A stretch of 64,000 nt of DNA from Candidatus Fraserbacteria bacterium (GTDB lineage Bacteria > Bipolaricaulota > Bipolaricaulia > RBG-16-55-9 > JAJCYT01): NCBI GenBank assembly GCA_029262795.1, contig JAJCYT010000025.1:1-64000 (forward strand), in the 5' to 3' direction. Both the position numbers and the translations under genes were made by a program. This document shows, piece after piece, positions 36,567 through 45,114 of this stretch. The notes beneath the pieces were generated by a model. That model made no database searches, was not told the origin of the DNA, and saw nothing but the letters and a program-made list of their open reading frames with translations. The stretch's first letter is position 1, and every line of letters begins with the position of its first letter.

Positions 36567-36712
36567 CATTGAGGCAGGATCATCTTTTTTGATCGGGATG
36601 AACGTCCTATTCAAGCAGTCCGTGATTCAGTGGACATCTTCTGGCGCATCCATATTATAAAATCAGAGAAACGAAATGAGAGCGTCACAACATTGAAGGT
36701 TGGAGCTTAAAT

Positions 36713-38908
36713 ATGCAGCAACGGGTACACAGGCAGTTTTTACAATCTGGGTTTCGGTTAGGCGGAATATTGATTCTGCTTTTGGTCAGTCTGTTGCCTG
36801 TGTTTGGCCAGGGAGAACCGCTTCGTTTACAGGGTGCCTTGGTACAGCTCGCCAATGCCAGCAATTACTCCCCAGAATATGTCAACGATTTTGCAGGACA
36901 GCGTGGCATTGAGATCGAAAATGAACGTGTTTTGGTCATTGTTGAAGCTGTATCTATCGATGAAACGGCAATGGTTGAAACCAGGTTGAATTCATTGGGG
37001 GCCGAGGGCATTGCGACTTATCAACATTTGATTCAAGCTCAGGTGCCAATTCAACAATTGTCTGCAATTTCTAGATTGAAGCAAGTGGGCTATGTGCGGT
37101 TACCTGCAACACCTTCTGCAGCAGCCATGGTCAGTGAAGGCGTGTCACTGATTGGCGCAGATGATTTTTTTGATGTGGGGCTGACGGGGAATGGGATTAA
37201 AATTGCGGTGATTGATCTAGGGTTCGATGGCTTGGGTCTGGCCATGTCCAGCCGTGATTTGCCCAACAATGTTCAGGAATTCGACTTCACCAACCAGGGC
37301 ATGGGCGGGATTGCCCATGGCACGGCGGTGGCTGAAATTGTGCATGATGTCGCCCCTGGAGCTCAGCTACTGATAATGAAAGTGTCAAACGAAGTGCAGT
37401 TGGGCCAGGCGGTCGAAGAAGCACTGCGACAGGGTGTGCGCATCATCAACCATTCAGTGGTGTGGTTTAATACCGAATTTGGGGATGGTACTGGGGAAGT
37501 CGCACAAATTGCCTCACAGGCGGCCAACCGCGGCGTGCTTTGGGTCAATGCGGCAGGCAACACGGCCTTGCAGCATTGGCAGGGCGGATTTCGAGACTTG
37601 GACGATGACAGTTGGGTTGAGTTTGACAACCTTGGCAGCGAGTCGTTGCCACTGGATGCAGACGAAGGCCAAGTGGTCGAAATTTTCCTCAATTGGGATG
37701 CCTGGCCGCAAACAAGTTTTGATTATGATTTGTTTTTAATTTTCGATGGCAACCGCAACGGGCTATTTGATCAGGGTGAGATCTTTGTCAGTTCCGCAGA
37801 TGCGCAACGTGGATTGGATCCGCCCATGGAACATATCAGATTGATCACGCCATTCACAGGAAAATACCTGATTTCCATCTGGTATAAGGGCTCTTCGCCG
37901 CCACCGGATCTGGAGTTGTTTACCACCAATCATACTTTGAGAACACCCGTGCGCGAAGGCAGTGTGCTGGCTCCTGCCACAGCGGCCAACGTGCTGTCTG
38001 TGGGGGCGGTCAATTATCGCGAGTGGGGATCAGGCTTTTTGGAGTCATTCAGTTCTCGCGGTCCAACCAGCGATGGCCGAGTCAAGCCAGATTTGGTCGG
38101 GCCGGATGATGTGGTCAATCTCATTGCCGCGCGCTTTCCGTTTCAGTTTGGAGCCACGGGTCGATTTATTGGAACATCAGCCGCAGCGCCTCATGTGGCA
38201 GGTGCGGCGGCATTGTTGTTGGAGGAAACCCTTGGCATGACGGCCTCCCAGGCTTTTTTATATTTGACAAGAAACGCCCTCAACCTGCCGCCGAGCAGCC
38301 CCAATAATCTCAATGGGTTTGGCAAAATCAACCTGCAATTGGCCCCCACTGATGAGCTTGATTTGGTGTTGTCTGACTTTGAAGTGTCAGACACCGTGGT
38401 GTCTGTGGGAGAAACGATCAGTGTGAATTTGGAAGCACGAAACCCCCACCGCCGCATCGTGACTGCCACTGTGGCACTTGAGGTAGACGGTCGTGTGGTC
38501 TCAGTCATTGAGGTGACGCTCAATCCCAACGAAACCCGTCAAGTGACGTTTAGCTGGCAGTTTGAAGTGCTGGGTACATTTTCCATCAGCGCGGCCAACC
38601 TGGGCGGCATCAGCATCCGCGTGGTTGAAAGCCTGAACATACAATCCGTGCAACTGTTTGCACAGGACAATCATGCGCTGCGCTTGGATATCCAGGGACA
38701 AGGAATCGAAAATATTGAATTGGGAGTTTACGATTTGGCAGGCACCCAGGTGTTGTTTCAGCGCAGTGACAGTGCCACATTGATTGTGCCCTTTTTTAAT
38801 CGATTTGGTGCGCCTTTGGCCAATGGTGTTTATCTGTATTCACTCAGCATCAGGGGCATTACGCGTACGGAACGCCTGCCCATGAAAAAGCTGTTGGTGC
38901 TTTTCTAA
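36713..38908 (+). CDS. Secreted subtilisin-like serine protease (S8 family) with CARDB and sorting-like C-terminus
   Basis: This 731-residue protein starts with a signal peptide (LLVSLLPVFGQ). Catalytic triad residues are D168 in AVIDLGFDG, H202 in IAHGTAVAEIVHD and S489 in GTSAAAPHVAGAAALL. A pre-peptidase-type acidic insert with DDDSWVEFDN lies in between. From about 555 a CARDB-like Ig domain follows (SDFEVSDTVVSVGETISVNL). The last ~80 residues resemble a FlgD-Ig/T9SS-like domain (YDLAGTQVL.. NGVYLYSLSI) but end KKLLVLF. ATG with GGAG upstream. A TGGACA / TATTAT promoter is visible at 36631-36658. Probably exported; the target is unknown. Confidence 0.9.
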   Translation: MQQRVHRQFLQSGFRLGGILILLLVSLLPVFGQGEPLRLQGALVQLANASNYSPEYVNDFAGQRGIEIENERVLVIVEAVSIDETAMVETRLNSLGAEGIATYQHLIQAQVPIQQLSAISRLKQVGYVRLPATPSAAAMVSEGVSLIGADDFFDVGLTGNGIKIAVIDLGFDGLGLAMSSRDLPNNVQEFDFTNQGMGGIAHGTAVAEIVHDVAPGAQLLIMKVSNEVQLGQAVEEALRQGVRIINHSVVWFNTEFGDGTGEVAQIASQAANRGVLWVNAAGNTALQHWQGGFRDLDDDSWVEFDNLGSESLPLDADEGQVVEIFLNWDAWPQTSFDYDLFLIFDGNRNGLFDQGEIFVSSADAQRGLDPPMEHIRLITPFTGKYLISIWYKGSSPPPDLELFTTNHTLRTPVREGSVLAPATAANVLSVGAVNYREWGSGFLESFSSRGPTSDGRVKPDLVGPDDVVNLIAARFPFQFGATGRFIGTSAAAPHVAGAAALLLEETLGMTASQAFLYLTRNALNLPPSSPNNLNGFGKINLQLAPTDELDLVLSDFEVSDTVVSVGETISVNLEARNPHRRIVTATVALEVDGRVVSVIEVTLNPNETRQVTFSWQFEVLGTFSISAANLGGISIRVVESLNIQSVQLFAQDNHALRLDIQGQGIENIELGVYDLAGTQVLFQRSDSATLIVPFFNRFGAPLANGVYLYSLSIRGITRTERLPMKKLLVLF

Positions 38909-39723
38909 TATGCTTCTATCAGACCATCTATCGATGGCTTTGTAAATGTTGCTTTGGTTTCACTTTCGGCATAGCCACTTTCGGAAGTTACGCCACTGAA
39001 TACCAATAGGCTGTCCATGCCAGCATTGTTGGCCCCTTCAATGTCACTGTCCAAGCGGTCGCCAATCATCAAAACTTTTTTGGCATCATCCACACCGAGC
39101 AACGCCAGTGCCTGATTCATACAAAACAGGCTGGGTTTGCCTACAATGGCCTCAGGCTCATATCCCATGCCACGAAATGCACCCACTAGGCTGCCTGCGC
39201 CTGGACGAAAACCTTCGGGTGCGGGGTAAGTGGCATCTGCATTGGAGGCAATCCAACGTCCGCCGCCAAGCAACACCTGCAACCCTTTGGTTAACTTTTC
39301 GTAATTGATCTGTTCATCGTTGCCTGTCACCAGCCACTGTGGATTTAATTCCGTGACCCGATGACCAGCCACAGTGAGTTCATCATGAAGCCCTTGATGA
39401 CCAATTAAAAACACATCTGCTGCTTGCTCAAACTGTGAAATGTATCGGGCCACAAGGAGGCCGCTATGCAGGATTTGATCCTCAGAGGCATTCAGGCCAA
39501 CACTTTTAAGTTTCTCTGCATAGGATTTTCTTGAATAAAGAGAATTGTTGGACAAAAATAACAATGTTGACTGCTGCATCATATGATTGACTGTTTCAAT
39601 GGCCCCAGGGATGGGGTCGCGGCCCTTCACAATCACGCCATCGACATCGAGCAAAATGCCTTGATATTTTTTAAATGAAAATGTGGTCATGCGCATACGG
39701 TAGCAGGCGTACGCTTCATTCAC
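38905..39723 (-). CDS. NagD-type HAD-IIA phosphatase
   Basis: This 272-residue HAD hydrolase has motif I LLDVDGVIVKG (DxDGV), motif II LFLSNNS, cap residues with GNDEQINYEKL and motif IV IGDRLDSDIEGANNAGM. The spacing (class IIA, C2 cap) is that of NagD and phosphoglycolate/nucleotide phosphatases. The start is unclear: ATGs at 39723, 39696 and 39690 all lack a strong ribosome binding site. Its stop overlaps the protease stop by 4 bp (convergent). The cytoplasmic sugar- or nucleotide-phosphate substrate is unknown. Confidence 0.88.
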   Translation of the reverse strand: MNEAYACYRMRMTTFSFKKYQGILLDVDGVIVKGRDPIPGAIETVNHMMQQSTLLFLSNNSLYSRKSYAEKLKSVGLNASEDQILHSGLLVARYISQFEQAADVFLIGHQGLHDELTVAGHRVTELNPQWLVTGNDEQINYEKLTKGLQVLLGGGRWIASNADATYPAPEGFRPGAGSLVGAFRGMGYEPEAIVGKPSLFCMNQALALLGVDDAKKVLMIGDRLDSDIEGANNAGMDSLLVFSGVTSESGYAESETKATFTKPSIDGLIEAY

Positions 39724-39797
39724 AATATGAAAGTTGAGGATGATGCATTTGCAGGTTAATATCAGACAAACAGAATTGAATTTAGAAGGGGGACTTT

Positions 39798-40628
39798 GTG
39801 AACGATAACGGTAATTTATTACTCATCATTGGCGCTGTGGTGTTGTTGGCTGCAGGGGCTTTTTACTTCTTTTATGCAAGTTCAGATTCCAATGCGGGCT
39901 ATGTGGAGGAAGTGTCCAACGGTGTTTTAGAAGAAGCACAAACCGAAACCGATGAAACTGATGCCGATACGGGCCTTGCCAATACCGCCGAAGAGGCTGT
40001 CGCCGACGCCGAAGAAGTGGCCGAAGCAACGGAAGAGGCAGGCGAGGAAGCAGCAGAAACGGTGATGGACGCAGCCGAAGAAACTGAAACCGCAGTTGAA
40101 GAAATGACAGAAGAGGGGATGAACATGGCAACGGACAATCCGATTGTTGTGATGGAAACAAATAAAGGCTTGGTTAAAGTTGAACTCTACATGGATTTGG
40201 TGCCTGTCACGGCTGGCAACTTTATCAAGTTGACAAAAGAAGGCTATTATGACGGCTTGATTTTCCATCGCATCATCGAAGGTTTTGTGGTGCAGGGTGG
40301 CGACCCTTATTGTGTCAGTGGCGAAGGCCCTTGTGGCACAGGTGGTCCCGGCTGGAGCATTCCATTGGAAATCGTGCCTGAATTGCGCCACGGCGAAGCC
40401 GGTATGTTTTCCATGGCTCGTTCTGCTGATCCAGACAGCGCTGGCAGTCAGTTTTACATCACTTTGGGTGCATTGCCTAGCTTAGACGATAACTATGCTG
40501 TGTTTGGCAAAGTGATTGAAGGTTTAGACGTTGTCATGGAAATGGGTTCAGTGGTGACAGATGGCAGTGACAAGCCAGTTGAAGATGTGATCATGACCAA
40601 AGTTTATGTGATGGAAACAGAAGAGTAA
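39798..40628 (+). CDS. Membrane-anchored peptidyl-prolyl isomerase (cyclophilin)
   Basis: This 276-residue protein has one N-terminal helix ([20 protein letters not shown]) and a ~75-residue low-complexity Ala/Glu/Asp-Thr stalk. A cyclophilin domain follows with [46 protein letters not shown] and [14 protein letters not shown]. The catalytic FHRII arginine and the QGGD and SQFYI motifs are present. GTG start with GGGGGA. Probably a periplasmic foldase tethered to the inner membrane; its single-helix anchor is unusual compared with secreted PpiA. Confidence 0.9.
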   Translation: MNDNGNLLLIIGAVVLLAAGAFYFFYASSDSNAGYVEEVSNGVLEEAQTETDETDADTGLANTAEEAVADAEEVAEATEEAGEEAAETVMDAAEETETAVEEMTEEGMNMATDNPIVVMETNKGLVKVELYMDLVPVTAGNFIKLTKEGYYDGLIFHRIIEGFVVQGGDPYCVSGEGPCGTGGPGWSIPLEIVPELRHGEAGMFSMARSADPDSAGSQFYITLGALPSLDDNYAVFGKVIEGLDVVMEMGSVVTDGSDKPVEDVIMTKVYVMETEE

Positions 40629-40636
40629 AATTTCAC

Positions 40637-40669
40637 TGCTCAGGAGGGTGATTTAATTGCCTTCCTGAG
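40637..40669 (+). terminator. Rho-independent terminator of the cyclophilin gene
   Basis: GCTCAGGAGGG pairs with CCTTCCTGAGC (one mismatch) and is followed by TTTATT. It starts 9 bases after the stop. Confidence 0.7.
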
Positions 40670-40671
40670 CT

Positions 40672-41508
40672 TTATTCCTGCCTGAAAATTCTGCCTGGGG
40701 GCACCAAGGTGACCTTAAACGGCAATTCCCAATCGTCAATTTTCTGCTTAAATTCTTCCAACTGATGCTTGTATCGAGATGATATGTGAATAATCAGCAA
40801 TTCTTTTTTAACCCTGGCTGCATGGGCCACCTGGATAGCTTCTTTGAGGGTGGCATGGGAGAAAATATCGCGATCTTCTTCCACCAAGAAGGTGGCATCA
40901 TGGCAGAGTATCTCAGTTTCCTCAACAAGGGTAGGGTCAATTGGGGTGGAATCCCCACCGAAACTGAACAGTTTTTGCTGATACAGTTCATCAATGGTTT
41001 CACCGGATTTTGCCAGTTTGCGCAATTCTTCCTGAGGAAGCTCTCGATTTTCTGGTTTAAGCCGTTTTCGTTCTTCAATGATGTTGTAACCCAAAGACGG
41101 ATCTTTGCCATGTTGTGTTGGAAACGATATCACGGATCGGTCCATTTGACCCGAAAAAACTTCGACTTTTTCGCCTGCCTCCAAGGGGACCCAGGTCAGG
41201 GGATATTTCAGACGCCGTTGGGCCTGATCCACGTAACTTTTGAGCAGACTGATTTGGCGGTTGCCTGCGGGATAATAGATGGTCAAATCTTTGCTGGTGT
41301 CGCCCATGGCGCTGTTGCGAATGTTAATCAGGCTGAGCAACCCTGCAATATGATCAGTATGGCCGTGACTGAGAAAAATGCGTTGAATTGCAAAACATTT
41401 GTTGCCCAAAAACGAACTGGCTCCCTCGCCGCAATCAAACAGCAAACGATCTGGGCTGTAATACAGCCAGGTTGAATAAAGCCCCTTTGAATAAAGCAAT
41501 AGTTTCAA
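40672..41508 (-). CDS. RNase Z-like metallo-beta-lactamase-fold nuclease
   Basis: This 278-residue protein begins KLLLYSKGLY and has the HGHTDH motif (H48, H50, D52, H53), LLFDCGEGASSFL and the late HDATFLVEEDRDI segment with IIHISSRYK. The set resembles tRNase Z/ElaC-type enzymes, though the usual PRRHSS-like loop region is divergent. The TTG at 41508 with AAAGG six bases upstream is preferred to a longer frame that would run into the divergent rnhB. Function as a 3'-tRNA processing enzyme is plausible from the fold but not certain. Confidence 0.78.
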   Translation of the reverse strand: MKLLLYSKGLYSTWLYYSPDRLLFDCGEGASSFLGNKCFAIQRIFLSHGHTDHIAGLLSLINIRNSAMGDTSKDLTIYYPAGNRQISLLKSYVDQAQRRLKYPLTWVPLEAGEKVEVFSGQMDRSVISFPTQHGKDPSLGYNIIEERKRLKPENRELPQEELRKLAKSGETIDELYQQKLFSFGGDSTPIDPTLVEETEILCHDATFLVEEDRDIFSHATLKEAIQVAHAARVKKELLIIHISSRYKHQLEEFKQKIDDWELPFKVTLVPPGRIFRQE

Positions 41509-41614
41509 TATAGACCTTTCACAGCAAGGGATGAACGATGCCGAGGTATTGTAATCCCTTTCAAGAGGCGGAGCAAACTTGTGAACGGAACAAGATTTAT
41601 CTAAGGTGAGCGTC

Positions 41615-42235
41615 ATGAAAATTTTGGGGTTGGATGAGGCAGGTCGAGGGTCAGTTCTGGGACCATTGGTCATTGGGGCAACCATGATCCATGAAGGCCA
41701 AGCAGAAGCCTTGGGAGAGCTGGGCGTTACTGATTCTAAAATGTTGACCCGAATTCAGCGCGAAATGCTCTATCCCCAAATTCAGGGTCAATTTGTTTCA
41801 GAAACGGTGGTGCTTGAACCTGATCAGCTCGAAGAGAATCTGACCCAAGTTGAGCTTAAAGGGCTTGCAAAACTGATTAATCTCCTGAAGCCAGATCAGG
41901 TTTTTCTGGATGCACCCGTGGCACCTGCGGGAATACCAAAATTTGTTGCCCAGCTTCGATCCCATTTACAAAGTGATCCTGAAATTATCGCAGAAAACAA
42001 GGCAGATTTGAAATACGATGTTGTGGCGGCAGCCTCAATTATTGCCAAGGTGACTAGAGACCAATCGATGCTCGATTTGCAACAACACTATGGTGACCTT
42101 GGTTGGGGGTATCCTGGCGAACCGAAAACGATTGAGTTCCTAAAAAAGTGTGTGGAGGATGGAAATTTCCCTGATTGTGTCCGCACCCGCTGGGCAACGG
42201 TACAAAAACTTAAGCAACGATCTTTATTTGATTGA
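41615..42235 (+). CDS. rnhB: Ribonuclease HII
   Basis: This 206-residue protein starts ATGAAAATT with AAGGTGAG just upstream (an in-frame GTG lies three codons earlier). The catalytic DEAGRG motif with VLGPLVIGA is at the N-terminus (LGLDEAGRGSVLGPLVIGA). LDAPVAPAG, ENKADLKYDVVAAASIIAKV and TRDQSM complete the RNase HII active site (D-E-D-D). It removes ribonucleotides from DNA. It is divergent from the RNase Z-like gene with ~105 bp between. Confidence 0.9.
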   Translation: MKILGLDEAGRGSVLGPLVIGATMIHEGQAEALGELGVTDSKMLTRIQREMLYPQIQGQFVSETVVLEPDQLEENLTQVELKGLAKLINLLKPDQVFLDAPVAPAGIPKFVAQLRSHLQSDPEIIAENKADLKYDVVAAASIIAKVTRDQSMLDLQQHYGDLGWGYPGEPKTIEFLKKCVEDGNFPDCVRTRWATVQKLKQRSLFD

Positions 42236-42259
42236 ATTAAATTTTCCTGAAAAAATTCA

Positions 42260-42288
42260 TTGCATTTGGCCCTTTCTTTGGACATAAT
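42260..42288 (+). promoter_or_regulatory. Promoter of moaA
   Basis: TTGCAT (42260-42265) and CATAAT (42283-42288) with a 17 bp spacer lie 35 bp before the moaA ATG. Confidence 0.65.
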
Positions 42289-42323
42289 GAAGCAAAAATA
42301 CACATGACATCGCAAGGATTATT

Positions 42324-43331
42324 ATGCAACCTACAGACAAACTCAATCGCCCGTTAAGGGATTTGCGTATTTCAGTCACAGACCGTTGCAACTTTCGTTG
42401 TGTGTATTGCATGCCGAAGGAAATTTTTGGATCAGATTTTGCCTTTTTGCCTCATGATAAGTTACTTAGCTTCGAAGAAATTACACGCCTGACCAAATTG
42501 TTTGTTGCCAATGGGGTCGAAAAAATCCGCATCACAGGTGGTGAGCCCTTGTTGCGAAAAGGTGTGGAAATGCTCATCAAGCAGCTGTCTGAGATCAATG
42601 GCATTAAAGACTTGGCTATGACCACCAATGCGTCTTTGTTGCGCCCCAGGGCGGAACGGCTCAAACAGGCAGGCCTTCATCGTGTTTCTGTGAGTTTGGA
42701 TTCGTTGGATGACAATGTGTTCATGACCATGAACGATGTGCGATTTCCTGTTTCAAAAGTTTTGGATGGCATCAAGGCTGCCGAGGATGTAGGGCTGACA
42801 CCCATCAAAATCAATGCCGTCATCAAACGCGGGATGAATGATGACAGTATTTTGAAAATGGCTGAACATTTCCGCAATACGGGCCATATTCTTCGCTTTA
42901 TCGAATTCATGGACGTGGGCAACTCAAATGGCTGGCGTCTGGAAGATACGGTGACCACTGAAGAAATTTTCAAAACCATTCATTCTGAATGGCCGCTTTT
43001 GCCAATTGATCAAAACTATGAAGGTGAAGTGGCCAATCGTTTTCGGTACAAGGACAAAGCTGGGGAAATTGGCATTATTGCCTCAATCAGCCAACCATTC
43101 TGTCATGGTTGCACACGCTCCCGGCTTTCGGCTGAAGGCAAACTGTATACCTGTTTGTTCTCAGGTCTGGGTCACGATTTTCGTGATAAGCTTCGCAGAA
43201 GACAGTCCGATCATGAAATTGATATGTTTATCAAACACATCTGGGGCAACCGAAAAGACCGCTATTCCGAACTCCGTACCGAGGAAACCAACTTTCAGAC
43301 AAAAGTCGAAATGTCCCACATTGGTGGCTAA
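42324..43331 (+). CDS. moaA: GTP 3',8-cyclase MoaA (molybdenum cofactor synthesis)
   Basis: This 335-residue protein shows the radical-SAM triad C22-x3-C26-x2-C29 in DRCNFRCVYCMPKE, the SAM-binding ITGGEPLLRKG, and the C-terminal cluster CHGCTRSRLSAEGKLYTCLFS. It ends in the GG pair typical of MoaA (SHIGG). It uses two [4Fe-4S] clusters to convert GTP to cyclic pyranopterin precursor. ATG with AAGGA six bases upstream. No moaC, moaE or moeA is next to it, so the pathway genes are dispersed. Confidence 0.95.
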   Translation: MQPTDKLNRPLRDLRISVTDRCNFRCVYCMPKEIFGSDFAFLPHDKLLSFEEITRLTKLFVANGVEKIRITGGEPLLRKGVEMLIKQLSEINGIKDLAMTTNASLLRPRAERLKQAGLHRVSVSLDSLDDNVFMTMNDVRFPVSKVLDGIKAAEDVGLTPIKINAVIKRGMNDDSILKMAEHFRNTGHILRFIEFMDVGNSNGWRLEDTVTTEEIFKTIHSEWPLLPIDQNYEGEVANRFRYKDKAGEIGIIASISQPFCHGCTRSRLSAEGKLYTCLFSGLGHDFRDKLRRRQSDHEIDMFIKHIWGNRKDRYSELRTEETNFQTKVEMSHIGG

Positions 43332-44074
43332 CGGGCAAATTCCTTATTTGCTTCAACAGCAGCATCTTGGAGTAAAGTCGCCACGTTTTCAGCAATAGGC
43401 CGTTCTCCAGATGTTGTCGGAATCATTGCTGGGAGTTGGCGTGGGTCTTTTTTAGCAAGCTGTTCGTACATCACCAACGCAGCCAGATAAGTGCCTAGTT
43501 CACTGGGATGGAAATCATCCGGCCCATACAAACCTAAATTAGGATCTTTACGCCATGCCGCGCGCCAGGCTTCTCCTGCTGGAAACAATAAACCGTCAAT
43601 TTGTTCTGCCGCCATGCGATAGGATTCAGACACACCATCAAAATCAAACGAGCGCGATTTCCAGGGCCAAACCATATACATGGCCGTCCGTCCGTTTGCC
43701 TGGGTGATGAAATCATTGAACATTTTGCTGTACTCTAATAAAGAAGGCCGCCCTTCAGTTGCGGATGGTCCCTGTTGCAGGGCCACCACATCCCAATTTC
43801 CTTCAGCAATACGTTGAACAGTATCTGGATTCGCCCAATGATCTTGAAGCCCGTAATCGGGCAGTGCAATGGATTCCACCACGGCATCAATCTCGGCATG
43901 TTCCAAGAGTTTTTGCAACATGCCTGGCAGGTCATTGGTATAGGTCAGACTGTTGCCAATGAACAGGACTCTCAAACTGTCCGGCTGTCCGTTGGCCGAA
44001 CTTTGATCACAAGCGGTGAGCGCGATCAAGCTGATACAAATCAGTGTGAAACAAAGACCTCTTTTATAGATCAT
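43328..44074 (-). CDS. SGNH/GDSL hydrolase lipoprotein
   Basis: This 248-residue lipoprotein has a signal peptide ending LIALTAC. It carries block I FIGNSLTYTND, the block III-like ALQQGPSATEG and the catalytic D-x-x-H pair in DDFHPSELGTYLAALVMY. This is a secreted SGNH esterase fold. The ATG at 44074, with GGGGA five bases upstream, is preferred over the ATG seven codons earlier. Substrate unknown. The stop overlaps moaA by 4 bp, convergent. Confidence 0.85.
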   Translation of the reverse strand: MIYKRGLCFTLICISLIALTACDQSSANGQPDSLRVLFIGNSLTYTNDLPGMLQKLLEHAEIDAVVESIALPDYGLQDHWANPDTVQRIAEGNWDVVALQQGPSATEGRPSLLEYSKMFNDFITQANGRTAMYMVWPWKSRSFDFDGVSESYRMAAEQIDGLLFPAGEAWRAAWRKDPNLGLYGPDDFHPSELGTYLAALVMYEQLAKKDPRQLPAMIPTTSGERPIAENVATLLQDAAVEANKEFAR

Positions 44075-44109
44075 CTCATTCCCCGTTTCTCTCATGGTAT
44101 TGTCCCATT

Positions 44110-44835
44110 TTACTCAATATTGAGTATGGATTGCTTCGTTAAGGAAATGGCTTCGTTATGATGCTTTTCTGTGCCGATATTGGTAAAGGGGCCGTGTCCG
44201 GGGAGGACACGGGTGCCATCGGGAAGCAATTCATAAAGTCTTTGGACAGAGTGAACCAAATCCTGAGGTGAGCTGTTTTGCACATCCGTGCGGCCCACAG
44301 AGCTTTGGAACAGCGCATCGCCGCCGAATAGCAAATTGCCGACATGAAAGGCATAGCTGCCAGGAGAGTGCCCGGGAACGTGGATAGATTTGATCTCATA
44401 CTGCCCGATATTGAATACGGTTGTTTCATCAATCTGAATGTCTGGTACAGGAAACGTGGCGGCATCAAATTCAAGCATGTCTCGATATTTAGGTATGGCT
44501 TGCATTTCCTCAATAAACTCTGTAGGCATATTTTCAAAAATCCATTCCTTTTGAACTTGCATGTCTTCATAGTCTTTTATAGACAAGCACACGGGTACAT
44601 TCGGAAATTTTTCTCGAAGGGCAGGAAATCCGATCACATGATCAAAATGGCCATGTGTGAATAGAAAATATTTGAGGTGCAACGATTCTTTGCTAAGTGT
44701 TTCGATGAGCTCATCAATGACCCCGCCTACATCAATGATGGCGGATTCTCGACTGGTTTGGTCAAACAGCAGATAACAATTGGTTCCCACCTCAGTCTCT
44801 TGATGTTGAATATGCAGGCTTTCAAATGTAATCAT
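44110..44835 (-). CDS. MBL-fold metal hydrolase (glyoxalase II-like)
   Basis: This 241-residue protein has THGHFDHVIGF, PGHSPGSYAFHVG, GGDALFQSSVGRTD and PGHGPFTNIGTEKHHN. These are the five metal-binding motifs of the glyoxalase-II-like subgroup of MBL-fold hydrolases. It may cleave a thioester such as S-lactoylglutathione or act as a persulfide dioxygenase relative. The ATG at 44835 with a G-rich region nine bases upstream is preferred to a TTG three codons earlier. Confidence 0.88.
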   Translation of the reverse strand: MITFESLHIQHQETEVGTNCYLLFDQTSRESAIIDVGGVIDELIETLSKESLHLKYFLFTHGHFDHVIGFPALREKFPNVPVCLSIKDYEDMQVQKEWIFENMPTEFIEEMQAIPKYRDMLEFDAATFPVPDIQIDETTVFNIGQYEIKSIHVPGHSPGSYAFHVGNLLFGGDALFQSSVGRTDVQNSSPQDLVHSVQRLYELLPDGTRVLPGHGPFTNIGTEKHHNEAISLTKQSILNIE

Positions 44836-44900
44836 TGTCTTCAACCCCCCTTGAGCAGACTTATCTTTTCATAATAACACAGCTTCATGCGGGACAATAC

Positions 44901-44929
44901 TTGACCCAACTTGCACATATCGTTAAATT
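44901..44929 (+). promoter_or_regulatory. Promoter of the proS leader and proS
   Basis: TTGACC (44901-44906) and TAAATT (44924-44929), 17 bp spacer. The predicted start site (~44936) is just before GGAG and the leader-peptide ATG at 44949, about 180 bp ahead of proS. Confidence 0.7.
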
Positions 44930-44948
44930 ATGGGCATAGGAGAGCATC

Positions 44949-45038
44949 ATGAATCAACTTTTCTTAATTCAACAGACACATTTCGTTCGACCCATCTCCC
45001 CATTTTGCTTTCCGACGCCACCCCCTTTGGGGGAATAA
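44949..45038 (+). CDS. Proline-rich leader peptide of proS with terminal hairpin
   Basis: A 29-codon ORF with GGAG (44939-44942) six bases before its ATG. Its second half contains six proline codons (CCC, CCA, CCG, CCA, CCC, CCT) and ends PTPPPLGE. The last codons form a CCCCC-TTT-GGGGG hairpin (45021-45033), then AATAA where TAA is the stop. No gene-sized protein fits. Composition and position point to a leader peptide whose translation senses prolyl-tRNA. The same CCT-TYG-GGG-GNA-TAA ending is found before pheST. The mechanism (attenuation or Rho control) is inference. An overlapping 62-codon frame (44930-45118) is less likely because it does not keep this phase. Confidence 0.7.
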   Translation: MNQLFLIQQTHFVRPISPFCFPTPPPLGE

Positions 45039-45114
45039 TATTCGCTTTCTATCTCTTATTTTTCTATCGTTGTGTTGAACCTGATTTCGTATTTAGTTTT
45101 GAGGAGTATTTATC

